Below are positions 16,676 through 23,571 of a stretch of DNA of 45,639 bases, piece by piece. This DNA is from Ruminococcaceae bacterium UBA5396 (GTDB lineage: Bacteria > Bacillota > Clostridia > Oscillospirales > Acutalibacteraceae): assembly GCA_002410715.1 (NCBI GenBank), contig DHOG01000049.1, positions 1-45,639 of the forward strand, read 5' to 3'. Under the pieces are notes generated by a model that had not been told where the DNA came from, did no database searches, and saw only the letters and a program-made list of their open reading frames with translations. How positions within the stretch are numbered: position 1 is the first letter of the stretch; the number at the start of each line of letters is the position of its first letter. The translations under genes and the position numbers were made by a program.

Positions 16676-17416
16676 TCACAGCTTTGATTTTATATCTAAC
16701 AAGGCATTTGCGGTTATTTCAATCCGCTCACTTGTGATACGTGATTTTGGAAACGACACGCTGATGGCATGATTTGCAATCCCTGTATACTGATTCAGGG
16801 AAACTGCGATACAACAGACACCAATCTCGTTCTCCTCACGATCCAGCGCATAGCCTCTGCGCCTTATTTCGTGGATTTCAATCATAAACTGATCGAAATC
16901 CACGATTGTATGCTCTGTTAATGAGTGAATGGAGCTGACATTCCAAACTTCTTCAATTTCCTGATCGCTTAGATCTGCAAGGATGACTTTTCCCACAGCA
17001 GTACAATAAACCGGCTGGCGATAACCGACGCGCGAAACCATTCGAACCGAATTTACGGTAGGTTCCACCTTATCAATGTAAACAATATGCGCTCCATCCC
17101 TCTGGACGAGGTGGACTGTTTCGCCGGATGTGGCTGCGAGGTTTACTAAATGTGGACGTGCTATCATCCGCATATCTATTTGTGTAAGCAGATTTCCTGC
17201 CAGCTCCAGAAGCTTGAAGGTCAGTCTGTATTTATCGGTTTCTGCATTCTTTTTCACATTGCCCATGGATATTAATGCGCCGATCTGCCGAAATACGGTT
17301 GTTTTGTTCAGACAAACGGCTACGCTGAGTTCGGTAACACCCATTTCACCACGCTCGGCAAGCGTTTCAAGCAACGAAAAAGCCCTAGCGGCTGAACGAA
17401 TTGTATTTTCCTCCAT
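16676..17416 (-). CDS. IclR family transcriptional regulator, probable KDG-pathway repressor
   Basis: A 246-aa regulator with an N-terminal winged helix-turn-helix (about residues 5-65: SLLETLAERGEMGVTELSVA, then NKTTVFRQIGALISMG) and a C-terminal GAF-like effector domain (about 80-245) including the family's GYRQPVYCTAVGKVILA and EENEIGVCCIA segments. It is divergent from a KDPG aldolase-KDG kinase pair, and a strong palindrome lies in the shared intergenic region. By analogy with KdgR, the effector may be 2-keto-3-deoxygluconate; this is inference. No clear Shine-Dalgarno of the AGAAAGGA type is seen, but GAAAAGAGG lies upstream. Confidence 0.9.
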   Translation of the reverse strand: MEENTIRSAARAFSLLETLAERGEMGVTELSVAVCLNKTTVFRQIGALISMGNVKKNAETDKYRLTFKLLELAGNLLTQIDMRMIARPHLVNLAATSGETVHLVQRDGAHIVYIDKVEPTVNSVRMVSRVGYRQPVYCTAVGKVILADLSDQEIEEVWNVSSIHSLTEHTIVDFDQFMIEIHEIRRRGYALDREENEIGVCCIAVSLNQYTGIANHAISVSFPKSRITSERIEITANALLDIKSKL

Positions 17417-17460
17417 GTGCTCGACCTCTTTTCGTTAAAGTATAAGCATTGTCTCAACTC

Positions 17461-17489
17461 ATTGTATCACGGATTTTTTTATACAGCAA
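17461..17489 (-). promoter_or_regulatory. Predicted promoter of the IclR gene
   Basis: On the - strand: TTGCTG (17484-17489), a 17-base spacer and TACAAT (17461-17466). It is divergent from, and only 10 bases away from, the promoter of the KDPG aldolase gene. Confidence 0.55.
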
Positions 17490-17499
17490 CATTTTGCTC

Positions 17500-17528
17500 T
17501 TGACTATATGTAAAATAAAGGCTAAAAT
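17500..17528 (+). promoter_or_regulatory. Predicted promoter of the KDPG aldolase-KDG kinase operon
   Basis: TTGACT (17500-17505), a 17-base spacer and TAAAAT (17523-17528). The inferred transcription start (about 17535) is followed by the palindrome at 17555-17579, a position that suits repression by roadblock or occlusion. The leader to ATG 17705 is about 170 bases. Confidence 0.65.
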
Positions 17529-17554
17529 AGTTGACGAGGTTTCATATAATAAAA

Positions 17555-17579
17555 CATTGTTTCGCACAACGGAACAATG
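17555..17579. promoter_or_regulatory. Candidate IclR-family operator palindrome
   Basis: CATTGTTTCG (17555-17564) and CGGAACAATG (17570-17579) are inverted copies with one mismatch and a 5-base centre. The GTTTC...GGAAC core resembles operators of IclR/KdgR-type regulators as I recall them. It lies just downstream of the promoter, between the IclR gene and the KDG genes it probably controls. Confidence 0.6.
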
Positions 17580-17704
17580 CCCGAGTTAGGTTTATGCTTT
17601 TGTAAGCGAATTATAGTTGATTTGTATTGCTAAATTTAGACCGAGACGAACATTCATTTGGGCGAACGCACAACTCCCTAATGGCAGAAAGGAATGAGTC
17701 AAAT

Positions 17705-18667
17705 ATGGAGGCATTACTGAAGCAAATTGAAGAAATCGGGATAATCCCGGTGGTGAAAATTGACCGTGCCGAGGACGCGGTTTCCCTTGCGAAGGCTCTT
17801 TGCGAAGGAGGTCTGCCCTGTGCAGAGGTAACATTCAGAACGGCTGCAGCACCCGATGCAATCCGTGCCATGGTCAAGGCATATCCCGAAATGTTGGTTG
17901 GGGCGGGGACTGTATTGTCCGCAGAACAGGCGGATGCAGCAATGGATGCGGGCGCACGTTTTCTGGTTAGCCCCGGTCTGAACCCGGATGTAGTAAGACA
18001 CTGCATTGATCGAGGATACCCGATGGTGCCTGGTGTTGCTACACCCAGTGAGGTGGAACAGGCAATCGCTTTGGGACTGGATGTTGTGAAATTCTTTCCG
18101 TCGGAAACCGCGGGCGGTCTTGCTATGATTAAGGCAATGTCGGCGCCTTATACAAGAATTAGATTCATGCCAACAGGCGGTATTAACGCAAGTAATCTGA
18201 CTAGTTATCTTGATAATCCTAAAATTATTGCTTGCGGCGGAAGCTGGATGGTGAACGCCGATTTGATTAAGAGCGGAGACTTTGATGCAATCCGCAGCTT
18301 GACACAGCAGGCAGTTGAGCAGATGCTCGGGTTTTCATTTGCCCATATCGGTATTAATCAGGCCGACAAGTCGGCTTGTCAAAATTCAAGCGACAATATT
18401 ACAGGGCTTTTCGGCTTTGCTCAGAGAGAAACAAGCGCATCCATTTTTGCCGGCGAACATCTCGAAATCATGAAGAATATGGGCCCGGGGACTAATGGGC
18501 ACATTGGAATCAAAACCAACTACCTATTCAGAGCGGTTGCATATTTAAAGCGCAGGGGTGTGCAATTTAAAATGGAATCCGCAAAATATGATGATAATGG
18601 AAGGATCAAATTTATATATCTGGCTGAGGAAATCGGCGGGTTTGCCGTTCACCTTGTTCAAAAATAA
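17705..18667 (+). CDS. eda: KDPG/KHG aldolase with C-terminal VOC-like domain
   Basis: Splits 2-keto-3-deoxy-6-phosphogluconate into pyruvate and glyceraldehyde-3-phosphate, the last step of hexuronate and Entner-Doudoroff-type catabolism. Residues 1-208 are a complete class I aldolase barrel: Glu41 in AEVTFRT, GAGTVL (66-71), the Schiff-base Lys129 in VVKFFPSE, and MPTGGINASN. Residues 209-320 are extra and look like a glyoxalase/VOC fold (FAHIGIN at 212-218, EHLEIM, NGHIGIK at 265-270, FAVHLVQ). Possible metal ligands are His214, Glu254 and His266, but this is unproven. The frame is open from 17627; ATG 17705 is preferred because AGAAAGGA lies 11 bases upstream. KDG kinase follows after 26 bases. 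Confidence 0.9.
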   Translation: MEALLKQIEEIGIIPVVKIDRAEDAVSLAKALCEGGLPCAEVTFRTAAAPDAIRAMVKAYPEMLVGAGTVLSAEQADAAMDAGARFLVSPGLNPDVVRHCIDRGYPMVPGVATPSEVEQAIALGLDVVKFFPSETAGGLAMIKAMSAPYTRIRFMPTGGINASNLTSYLDNPKIIACGGSWMVNADLIKSGDFDAIRSLTQQAVEQMLGFSFAHIGINQADKSACQNSSDNITGLFGFAQRETSASIFAGEHLEIMKNMGPGTNGHIGIKTNYLFRAVAYLKRRGVQFKMESAKYDDNGRIKFIYLAEEIGGFAVHLVQK

Positions 18668-18693
18668 TTTGATTAGAAAGGGATGTTGGTACT

Positions 18694-19716
18694 ATGAAAA
18701 AAGTAATCACATTTGGAGAGATTATGCTTCGTCTTGCGCCCGAGGGATACACAAGGTTTATTCAGGCTGAGACATTCGGCGCAACCTATGGCGGCGGAGA
18801 GGCAAATGTAGCCGTTTCTCTTGCAAACTACGGACTGAACGCATCGTTTGTAACAAAGCTTCCCGTTCATGATATAGGACAGGCGTCGGTGAATTCTCTG
18901 CGCCGTTATGGAGTGGATACCTCAAAAATCGTACGGGGTGGAAACAGAGTCGGTATTTATTTCCTCGAAAAGGGAGCAAGTCAGCGCCCGTCCAAGGTTA
19001 TTTATGATAGAGCAGATTCTGCCATTGCCAATGCACAGCCCTCGGATTTTGACTGGAATGAAATTTTTGAAGGCGCGGATTGGTTCCACTTTACGGGGAT
19101 TACGCCTGCTTTGGGTGAAAATGTCGCCGCCATTTGCCTTGAGGCGTGCAAAGCAGCAAAGACAAAGAACCTGACCGTAAGCTGTGACTTGAATTATCGT
19201 AAAAACCTCTGGTCGCGCGAGCAGGCCGGCAGGACCATGGCGGAGCTAATGCCGTTTGTAGATGTCTGTATTGCAAATGAGGAAGATTCAGCGGATGTGT
19301 TCGGAATCAAATCGGAGAATACCGATGTAACTACGGGTAAAGTCAATCACGAGGGATATAAGGAAGTTGCTAAGAAGCTTGCGGATCGCTTCGGATTTAA
19401 AAAAGTTGCTATCACTCTTCGTGGGTCGATATCTGCCAACGACAACAACTGGGCTGCAATGCTTTACGATGGGAATAATTACTATTTCAGCAGAAATTAT
19501 CTCATCCATATTGTAGACAGAGTGGGCGGCGGCGATAGCTTCGGAGCGGGGCTCATCTATTCGCTGCTGTCGGGATATGAGAATCAGGCGGCACTTGAAT
19601 TTGCGGTAGCCGCATCCTGTCTCAAGCATACAATTGAGGGCGACTTTAATCAGGTTTCGGTATCCGAAGTTGAAAAGCTGGCAGGTGGCGATGCCTCCGG
19701 AAGGGTGCAAAGATAA
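18694..19716 (+). CDS. kdgK: 2-dehydro-3-deoxygluconokinase (PfkB family)
   Basis: Phosphorylates 2-keto-3-deoxygluconate at C6, supplying the substrate of the aldolase encoded just upstream. PfkB features: the GGGEANVAVSLANYG substrate region near residues 33-47, and the ATP/anion-hole signature DRVGGGDSFGAGLIYSL with the catalytic aspartate (about 276-292; usually D-T-x-G-A-G-D). The length, 340 aa, is typical of KdgK. AGAAAGGG lies upstream of ATG 18694. It is the second gene of a two-gene operon ended by a strong terminator. Fructokinase is an alternative on sequence alone; the partner aldolase favours KdgK. Confidence 0.92.
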   Translation: MKKVITFGEIMLRLAPEGYTRFIQAETFGATYGGGEANVAVSLANYGLNASFVTKLPVHDIGQASVNSLRRYGVDTSKIVRGGNRVGIYFLEKGASQRPSKVIYDRADSAIANAQPSDFDWNEIFEGADWFHFTGITPALGENVAAICLEACKAAKTKNLTVSCDLNYRKNLWSREQAGRTMAELMPFVDVCIANEEDSADVFGIKSENTDVTTGKVNHEGYKEVAKKLADRFGFKKVAITLRGSISANDNNWAAMLYDGNNYYFSRNYLIHIVDRVGGGDSFGAGLIYSLLSGYENQAALEFAVAASCLKHTIEGDFNQVSVSEVEKLAGGDASGRVQR

Positions 19717-19788
19717 AAGGTTGCTGCTAACAGGTTATAATAAAATCGCCATAAAATAGGCAATCCTCTTGTTTCTGTAATAGTAGAG

Positions 19789-19850
19789 AAAGCAAACCAA
19801 CTATCCGAGAAAAGCCGTTTGGTAATTCGGTTAGTTAATTTGCTTTTTTT
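19789..19850 (+). terminator. Terminator after kdgK
   Basis: AAAGCAAA (19789-19796) pairs with TTTGCTTT (19839-19846). Inside are AACTA/TAGTT and CCGA/TCGG helices separated by small mismatches. A run of T residues to 19850 follows. Confidence 0.82.
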
Positions 19851-19860
19851 ATTAAAAAAA

Positions 19861-20209
19861 TATTATGTAGAGTAAAGAGGATGTTATAGTGTTATTTATA
19901 CTACATCAAAAAGTCAAGATGGCAAAAGGAGAGAAACATGAACAAATTGGGGGTAATAACATACAATTTAGTTTAGGAACGTAGAGCAGAACAACAATCT
20001 TAATTTACCCCAAAAGGAATAAACATTCCCTCAAAAGACAATATTTAGAAAAGGGAAGTCGTGTGTAGTAATTAGCAGTAAATAGTAAAAAACTCACTTA
20101 CGAATATAAGTATGGAAGACTAGGGAACTTGATATTATCCTAACATTTATGTTAAAATTAAAACAATGTGTAAATTTAAGTGCTCAATTACGTTGTGTTT
20201 TAAGTCCTA
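19861..20209. other. AT-rich intergenic region with no clear gene
   Basis: I see no gene here. One tiny ORF (19938-19976, 12 codons, MNKLGVITYNLV) is preceded by AAAAGGAGAG, a better ribosome site than many real genes have. It could be a leader peptide or the surviving start of a lost gene. A possible promoter (TTGATA 20129-20134, 18 bases, TAAAAT 20153-20158) points towards atpZ. Stops are frequent in all frames, suggesting decayed or purely regulatory DNA. Confidence 0.4.
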
Positions 20210-20218
20210 TGTTATAAT
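20210..20218 (+). promoter_or_regulatory. Extended -10 element upstream of atpZ
   Basis: TG-T-TATAAT (20210-20218) is a perfect extended -10. No good -35 sits at 16-18 bases, as is allowed for extended -10 promoters. The resulting leader to TTG 20255 would be only about 30 bases and would start close to the duplicated ribosome-binding segment. Confidence 0.5.
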
Positions 20219-20220
20219 AC

Positions 20221-20259
20221 GAGGAGGGCACAATCTTGAGAGGAGGACACTATCTTGGG
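20221..20259 (+). repeat. Tandem duplication of ribosome-binding segment before atpZ
   Basis: GAGGAGGGCACAATCTTGAG (20221-20240) and GAGGAGGACACTATCTTGGG (20240-20259) are near-identical (17 of 20), offset by 19 bases. Each has a strong Shine-Dalgarno followed by a TTG. The first TTG (20236) opens an 8-codon frame that ends at 20262, overlapping the start of atpZ. This suggests a leader peptide or translational coupling. Confidence 0.6.
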
Positions 20260-20491
20260 TAAAAAACACAATAAGGATAAACAACCTAAGAACAGTGAAA
20301 CATTGCGTGCCTTAGCCCAGTTCTCACAGATAGGAGTAACGATGGCGGCATCGGTTTTGGTGGGTGTCTTACTGGGCAAGTACTTAGATGGTTTGTTAGG
20401 CACGACACCCTGGTTGCTGTTAATTTCTTCTTTATTAGGTGCAGGAGCTGCAATCAAGGTGTTATTTAACATCTCCCAAAACAAGAGGTGA
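20255..20491 (+). CDS. atpZ: AtpZ/AtpI-like F-ATPase accessory membrane protein
   Basis: A small two-helix membrane protein, 78 aa, of the family encoded first in clostridial and bacillary F-ATPase operons; proposed roles are ATP synthase assembly and Mg/Ca transport. It has a charged N-terminus (GKKHNKDKQPKNSE), helix 1 (about 26-44, IGVTMAASVLVGVLLGKYL), the conserved GKYLDG-LLGT-PW turn, and helix 2 (about 53-70). The start is TTG with AGGAGG 8 bases upstream. The remaining F-ATPase genes should follow directly. Instead there are only short fragments before atpC, so this gene seems to be a survivor of a deleted operon. Confidence 0.85.
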   Translation: MGKKHNKDKQPKNSETLRALAQFSQIGVTMAASVLVGVLLGKYLDGLLGTTPWLLLISSLLGAGAAIKVLFNISQNKR

Positions 20492-20502
20492 CAATCCCGG
20501 AG

Positions 20503-20567
20503 ATGGTCAAGAAAGAGAGAGAGTAGGATCTATTGATGAAGTCGTGGAAAAATACAAGAGCACATAA
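20503..20567 (+). pseudogene. Deletion scar: atpI start fused to atpD end
   Basis: After atpZ, CCGGAG precedes an ATG (20503) reading M-V-K-K-E-R-E and then TAG (20524-20526), as expected for the first codons of an atpI gene. In another frame, bases 20523-20567 read VGSIDEVVEKYKST and TAA, which matches the extreme C-terminus of the F-ATPase beta subunit (family pattern ...VG-x-I-D/E-E-V-V-E-K-...). atpC begins 9 bases later, the usual atpD-atpC spacing. So atpI (most), atpB, atpE, atpF, atpH, atpA, atpG and nearly all of atpD appear to be missing. The junction lies in a GA-rich run (about 20511-20523). A genuine deletion or an assembly collapse are both possible. The identifications rest on short peptides. 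Confidence 0.7.
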
Positions 20568-20576
20568 GGTGGTAAT

Positions 20577-21062
20577 ATGGCGAAAGAACAGGCCAACCTA
20601 GAGAGTGATAACAAAATTAATCTTACTATAACCACGCCTCGTGGAGTTAAATTCATTGAAAAGGCCGATATGGTTATCATGCGCTGTATTGATGGAGATC
20701 TGGGAGTACTTCCCGGTCATGCACCGGTTTCGACAGTGCTTGGAGACGGGATTTTACGTATTTTTAATAATGGTGTTGAGAAAAAGCTTGCTCTGTTCGG
20801 TGGTGCAGCCGAGATTGAAGACACAACGGTGAATATCTTCAGCACCATAGCTCAGCATCCGGATGAAATCGACCTGGAACGAGCCGAGAGGGATCGCAAA
20901 GAGGTAGAAGCTACAATCCTAGAAGAATCAGAAGAACATCAAATCAGAAGGCTGCAAGTCCTTCTGCATCGCTCCTTGCTTCGTATTGAAGTTAGCACCC
21001 AACTGGAAAACACCGGATACCCAGAAGACGGTGAGGAAGAGGAAAATATTGATGTTCAGTAG
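20577..21062 (+). CDS. atpC: F-type ATP synthase epsilon subunit
   Basis: Epsilon subunit of the F1 rotor stalk, which couples rotation and regulates ATP hydrolysis. The N-terminal beta-sandwich carries the family motif GDLGVLPGHAPVSTVLGDGILRI (about residues 40-62), with IFSTIAQHPDEIDLERAERDR leading into the C-terminal helices. It is 161 aa, longer than the usual 130-140, with an N-terminal extension (about 12 residues) and an acidic tail (PEDGEEEENIDV). AGGTGG lies upstream of ATG 20577. The frame is intact, yet no alpha, beta, gamma or F0 genes are present next to it. Unless those lie elsewhere in the genome, it should have no partner to assemble with. Confidence 0.9.
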   Translation: MAKEQANLESDNKINLTITTPRGVKFIEKADMVIMRCIDGDLGVLPGHAPVSTVLGDGILRIFNNGVEKKLALFGGAAEIEDTTVNIFSTIAQHPDEIDLERAERDRKEVEATILEESEEHQIRRLQVLLHRSLLRIEVSTQLENTGYPEDGEEEENIDVQ

Positions 21063-21114
21063 GGATTGCTAAGTACAGAAATGAAAAAATATGTTCGTAA
21101 ATTATTGAGATTAT

Positions 21115-21155
21115 AAAATATAGCAGACACGATTTTTGTGCCTGCTATATTTTTA
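21115..21155 (+). terminator. Terminator after atpC
   Basis: AAAATATAGCAG (21115-21126) pairs with CTGCTATATTTT (21142-21153); CAC/GTG extends the stem inwards, and T residues follow. It ends the remnant atp unit. Confidence 0.85.
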
Positions 21156-21313
21156 TACCCATAAATAATAACATAAATAGAAATGGATGTGTACTCAAAT
21201 ATTGATATCCTCACCGGCGTTTCAATTTAAGTGACAAATAATGACTTGCTATTCAGATTATAATCTCACAACCCCTAAATCTTTACCAAAACTTCTCAAA
21301 TATTGACTTATTG

Positions 21314-21342
21314 TTGACTTCAAGCATTTTAAATATTACAAT
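21314..21342 (+). promoter_or_regulatory. Predicted promoter of the glycan locus (GH3 gene)
   Basis: TTGACT (21314-21319), a 17-base spacer and TACAAT (21337-21342); another TTGACT starts at 21304. The leader to ATG 21417 is about 70 bases and includes an overlapping 29-codon ORF (21368-21457, start after GGCGGTGG). The rest of the 354-base gap (21156-21300) is AT-rich, with nothing recognisable. Confidence 0.65.
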
Positions 21343-21416
21343 AAAAACATAAAAAACGGCGGTGGATATGCAAAATATTTGGGCAATGTCTACATTATTG
21401 TTTTGGGGGCAAATTT

Positions 21417-23567
21417 ATGAATATCAAAAAACTTCTCAAAAATATGACATTACGTGAAAAACTGGCACAGATGACACAGCTTGACGGCAACTTCCGTATT
21501 CAAACCGACAACCAGCTCTTGACAGGCCCCCTGCATCAAATGAATATAAGCGTAGAAGATGCCGCAAACAGTGGAACGGTACTTGGAGCAATCGGTGCAG
21601 AACTTACTCGAAGGATACAAGACAAGCATCTTGCCGGCGACAGACACAAAATACCTGTGCTGTTTATGCTGGATGTGATACATGGTTTTCGCACCATATT
21701 TCCCATACCATTGGCTTTGGGCTGCACATGGGAACCGGAGCTTGTGGAGAAAACGGCCAGCGTGGCAGCCTGTGAAGCGTCCGCATCGGGTATTCATGTC
21801 AACTTTTCACCCATGGCAGATTTGGTGCGTGATGCACGGTGGGGAAGGGTAATGGAATCCACCGGTGAAGATCACACGCTAAACGCTTTGTTTGCCGCTG
21901 CCTTTGTACGCGGGTATCAAGGCGACAGCCTAAAAAACCCTGACAGCATGGCGGCGTGCATTAAGCATATCGCAGCTTACGGTGCTGCCGAAGCCGGCCG
22001 TGATTATTCATCGGTAGAGCTTGGTGAATATGCCCTAAGAGAATTTTATTTTCCGGCTTATAGGCAAGCGATTAAGGCAGGTGCTGTCATGGCAATGACA
22101 TCCTTTAATTCATTAAATGGAGTTCCTGCTACGGGAAATACATGGCTGCTTAGAGATGTCTTGCGTAAGGAATGGGGCTTTGACGGCGTATTGATATCAG
22201 ACTGGGGTGCAGTGCACGAGCTCGTAAACCACGGTGTGGCTGAGGATGGCAAGGAGGCTGCATACAAGTCGATTAAAGCCGGTGTGGATATTGAAATGAT
22301 GACGTCAGATTACCTGCAGTTTGGCGAGAAGCTTGTGCAGGAGGGATTGATTGATGAGACTTTGATTGATGAAGCCGTGCTGCGAATATTGCAGCTTAAA
22401 AAGGATATGGGATTGTTTGAAGATCCTTATCGTTCCTCAAGTCCTCAAAGAGAGAAAGAGGTTCAGGGTTGCGAGGAACACAGAAAGCTGGCAAGAGAAA
22501 CGGCTGCTAGATCAATGGTGTTACTAAAAAATAATGAAGATATATTGCCTCTGTCAAAGCAAACAAAATTGGCGGTTATCGGGCCGTACGGCGAAGCCAA
22601 GCATCTTTTGGGCGGATGGTCCTGTGTGGGCAGAGAAGAGGAAACAGTCAGCTTGAAGGAAGGGTTAGCTGAAAAGGTTGCGGCAGATCAGGTTGTCTAC
22701 TGCAAGGGTGCCGGTTTTAGCAATGATGATGGACTTTACATAGAGCAAGCTGTAGAAACGGCGAAACAGGCAGATGTCATAATACTTGCACTGGGAGAGC
22801 ATCCCGATATGAGCGGTGAAGCGGCAAGTCGTGCATTCATTGAATTACCGCAGGAACAGCAAAAGCTGGCGGATGCCATTTTTAAGTTGGGTAAGCCTTC
22901 AGTGGTGGTATTGTTTAACGGCCGACCCCTTGATATACGAGAAATTTCCCAAAGAGCAGATGCGGTTTTGGAGGCATGGTTCCTGGGCACCGAGGGAGGA
23001 TCAGCAATTGCAGATATTCTATTCGGCCACCGTTTTCCAGAAGGACGCCTTACCATGTCATTTCCATACACGGTGGGACAGGTGCCGGTATACTACAACG
23101 GGTTTAATACGGGGCGTCCCATCGATTGTGAGTGGTCGGAACAGCGTTACTTATCACGATATATTGACATTCCCAACGCACCGCTTTATCCTTTCGGCTA
23201 CGGTCTGGGATTTTCGAAGATTGAATACTGTGATTTGGAGCTATCTTCAGTCAAATTGGTCGACCAAATCGAGGTCGGTATTACAGTTAAAAACATCGGA
23301 AAGTATGGGATGACTGAAACGGTCCAACTATATATTAGGGATATTACAGGCAGTGTTGTTCGTCCTATAAAGGAACTGAAGAAATTCAAGAAAGTATATC
23401 TTGAACTAGGCGAAGCACGGAAAGTAAGCTTCAAAATAAATGAAGACACGCTGGCTTTTTACCATGCAGACGGCAGTTATTATGCCGAGCCGGGCAGATT
23501 TAAGGTTTTTGTGGGTGCAAACTCGGCCAATACGTTGGAAGCCGAATTTATATTTAATGGGGTGTGA
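21417..23567 (+). CDS. Glycoside hydrolase family 3, beta-glucosidase-like
   Basis: A 716-aa GH3 enzyme that removes non-reducing-end sugars, probably beta-glucosyl or beta-xylosyl. Layout: N-terminal barrel (about 1-330) with IKHIAAYGAAEAGRDY and the nucleophile Asp262 in LISDWGAV; a second alpha/beta sandwich domain (about 350-560; AARSMVLLKNNEDILPLSK, ILALGEHPDMSGEAASR); and a C-terminal Fn3-like domain (about 620-715; VKNIGKYGMTETVQLYIRD). No signal peptide is seen, so it is probably cytoplasmic, acting on imported oligosaccharides. SD is weak (TGGGGG). It is the first gene of the locus, and the AraC gene follows after 4 bases. Confidence 0.94.
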   Translation: MNIKKLLKNMTLREKLAQMTQLDGNFRIQTDNQLLTGPLHQMNISVEDAANSGTVLGAIGAELTRRIQDKHLAGDRHKIPVLFMLDVIHGFRTIFPIPLALGCTWEPELVEKTASVAACEASASGIHVNFSPMADLVRDARWGRVMESTGEDHTLNALFAAAFVRGYQGDSLKNPDSMAACIKHIAAYGAAEAGRDYSSVELGEYALREFYFPAYRQAIKAGAVMAMTSFNSLNGVPATGNTWLLRDVLRKEWGFDGVLISDWGAVHELVNHGVAEDGKEAAYKSIKAGVDIEMMTSDYLQFGEKLVQEGLIDETLIDEAVLRILQLKKDMGLFEDPYRSSSPQREKEVQGCEEHRKLARETAARSMVLLKNNEDILPLSKQTKLAVIGPYGEAKHLLGGWSCVGREEETVSLKEGLAEKVAADQVVYCKGAGFSNDDGLYIEQAVETAKQADVIILALGEHPDMSGEAASRAFIELPQEQQKLADAIFKLGKPSVVVLFNGRPLDIREISQRADAVLEAWFLGTEGGSAIADILFGHRFPEGRLTMSFPYTVGQVPVYYNGFNTGRPIDCEWSEQRYLSRYIDIPNAPLYPFGYGLGFSKIEYCDLELSSVKLVDQIEVGITVKNIGKYGMTETVQLYIRDITGSVVRPIKELKKFKKVYLELGEARKVSFKINEDTLAFYHADGSYYAEPGRFKVFVGANSANTLEAEFIFNGV

Positions 23568-23571
23568 GAGC

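Noticed and set aside
20487..20567. Continuous open frame linking the end of atpZ region to the atpD-like tail as a real small gene
   Set aside because: The frame differs from atpZ and has no start with a ribosome site. The peptide match to the beta-subunit end and the spacing to atpC make a deletion scar more likely.
21288..21447. Direct repeat AAAACTTCTCAAA at about 21290 and 21428
   Set aside because: One copy is upstream and the other lies inside the first codons of the GH3 gene (KKLLKN region). The match is short and AT-rich, probably chance.
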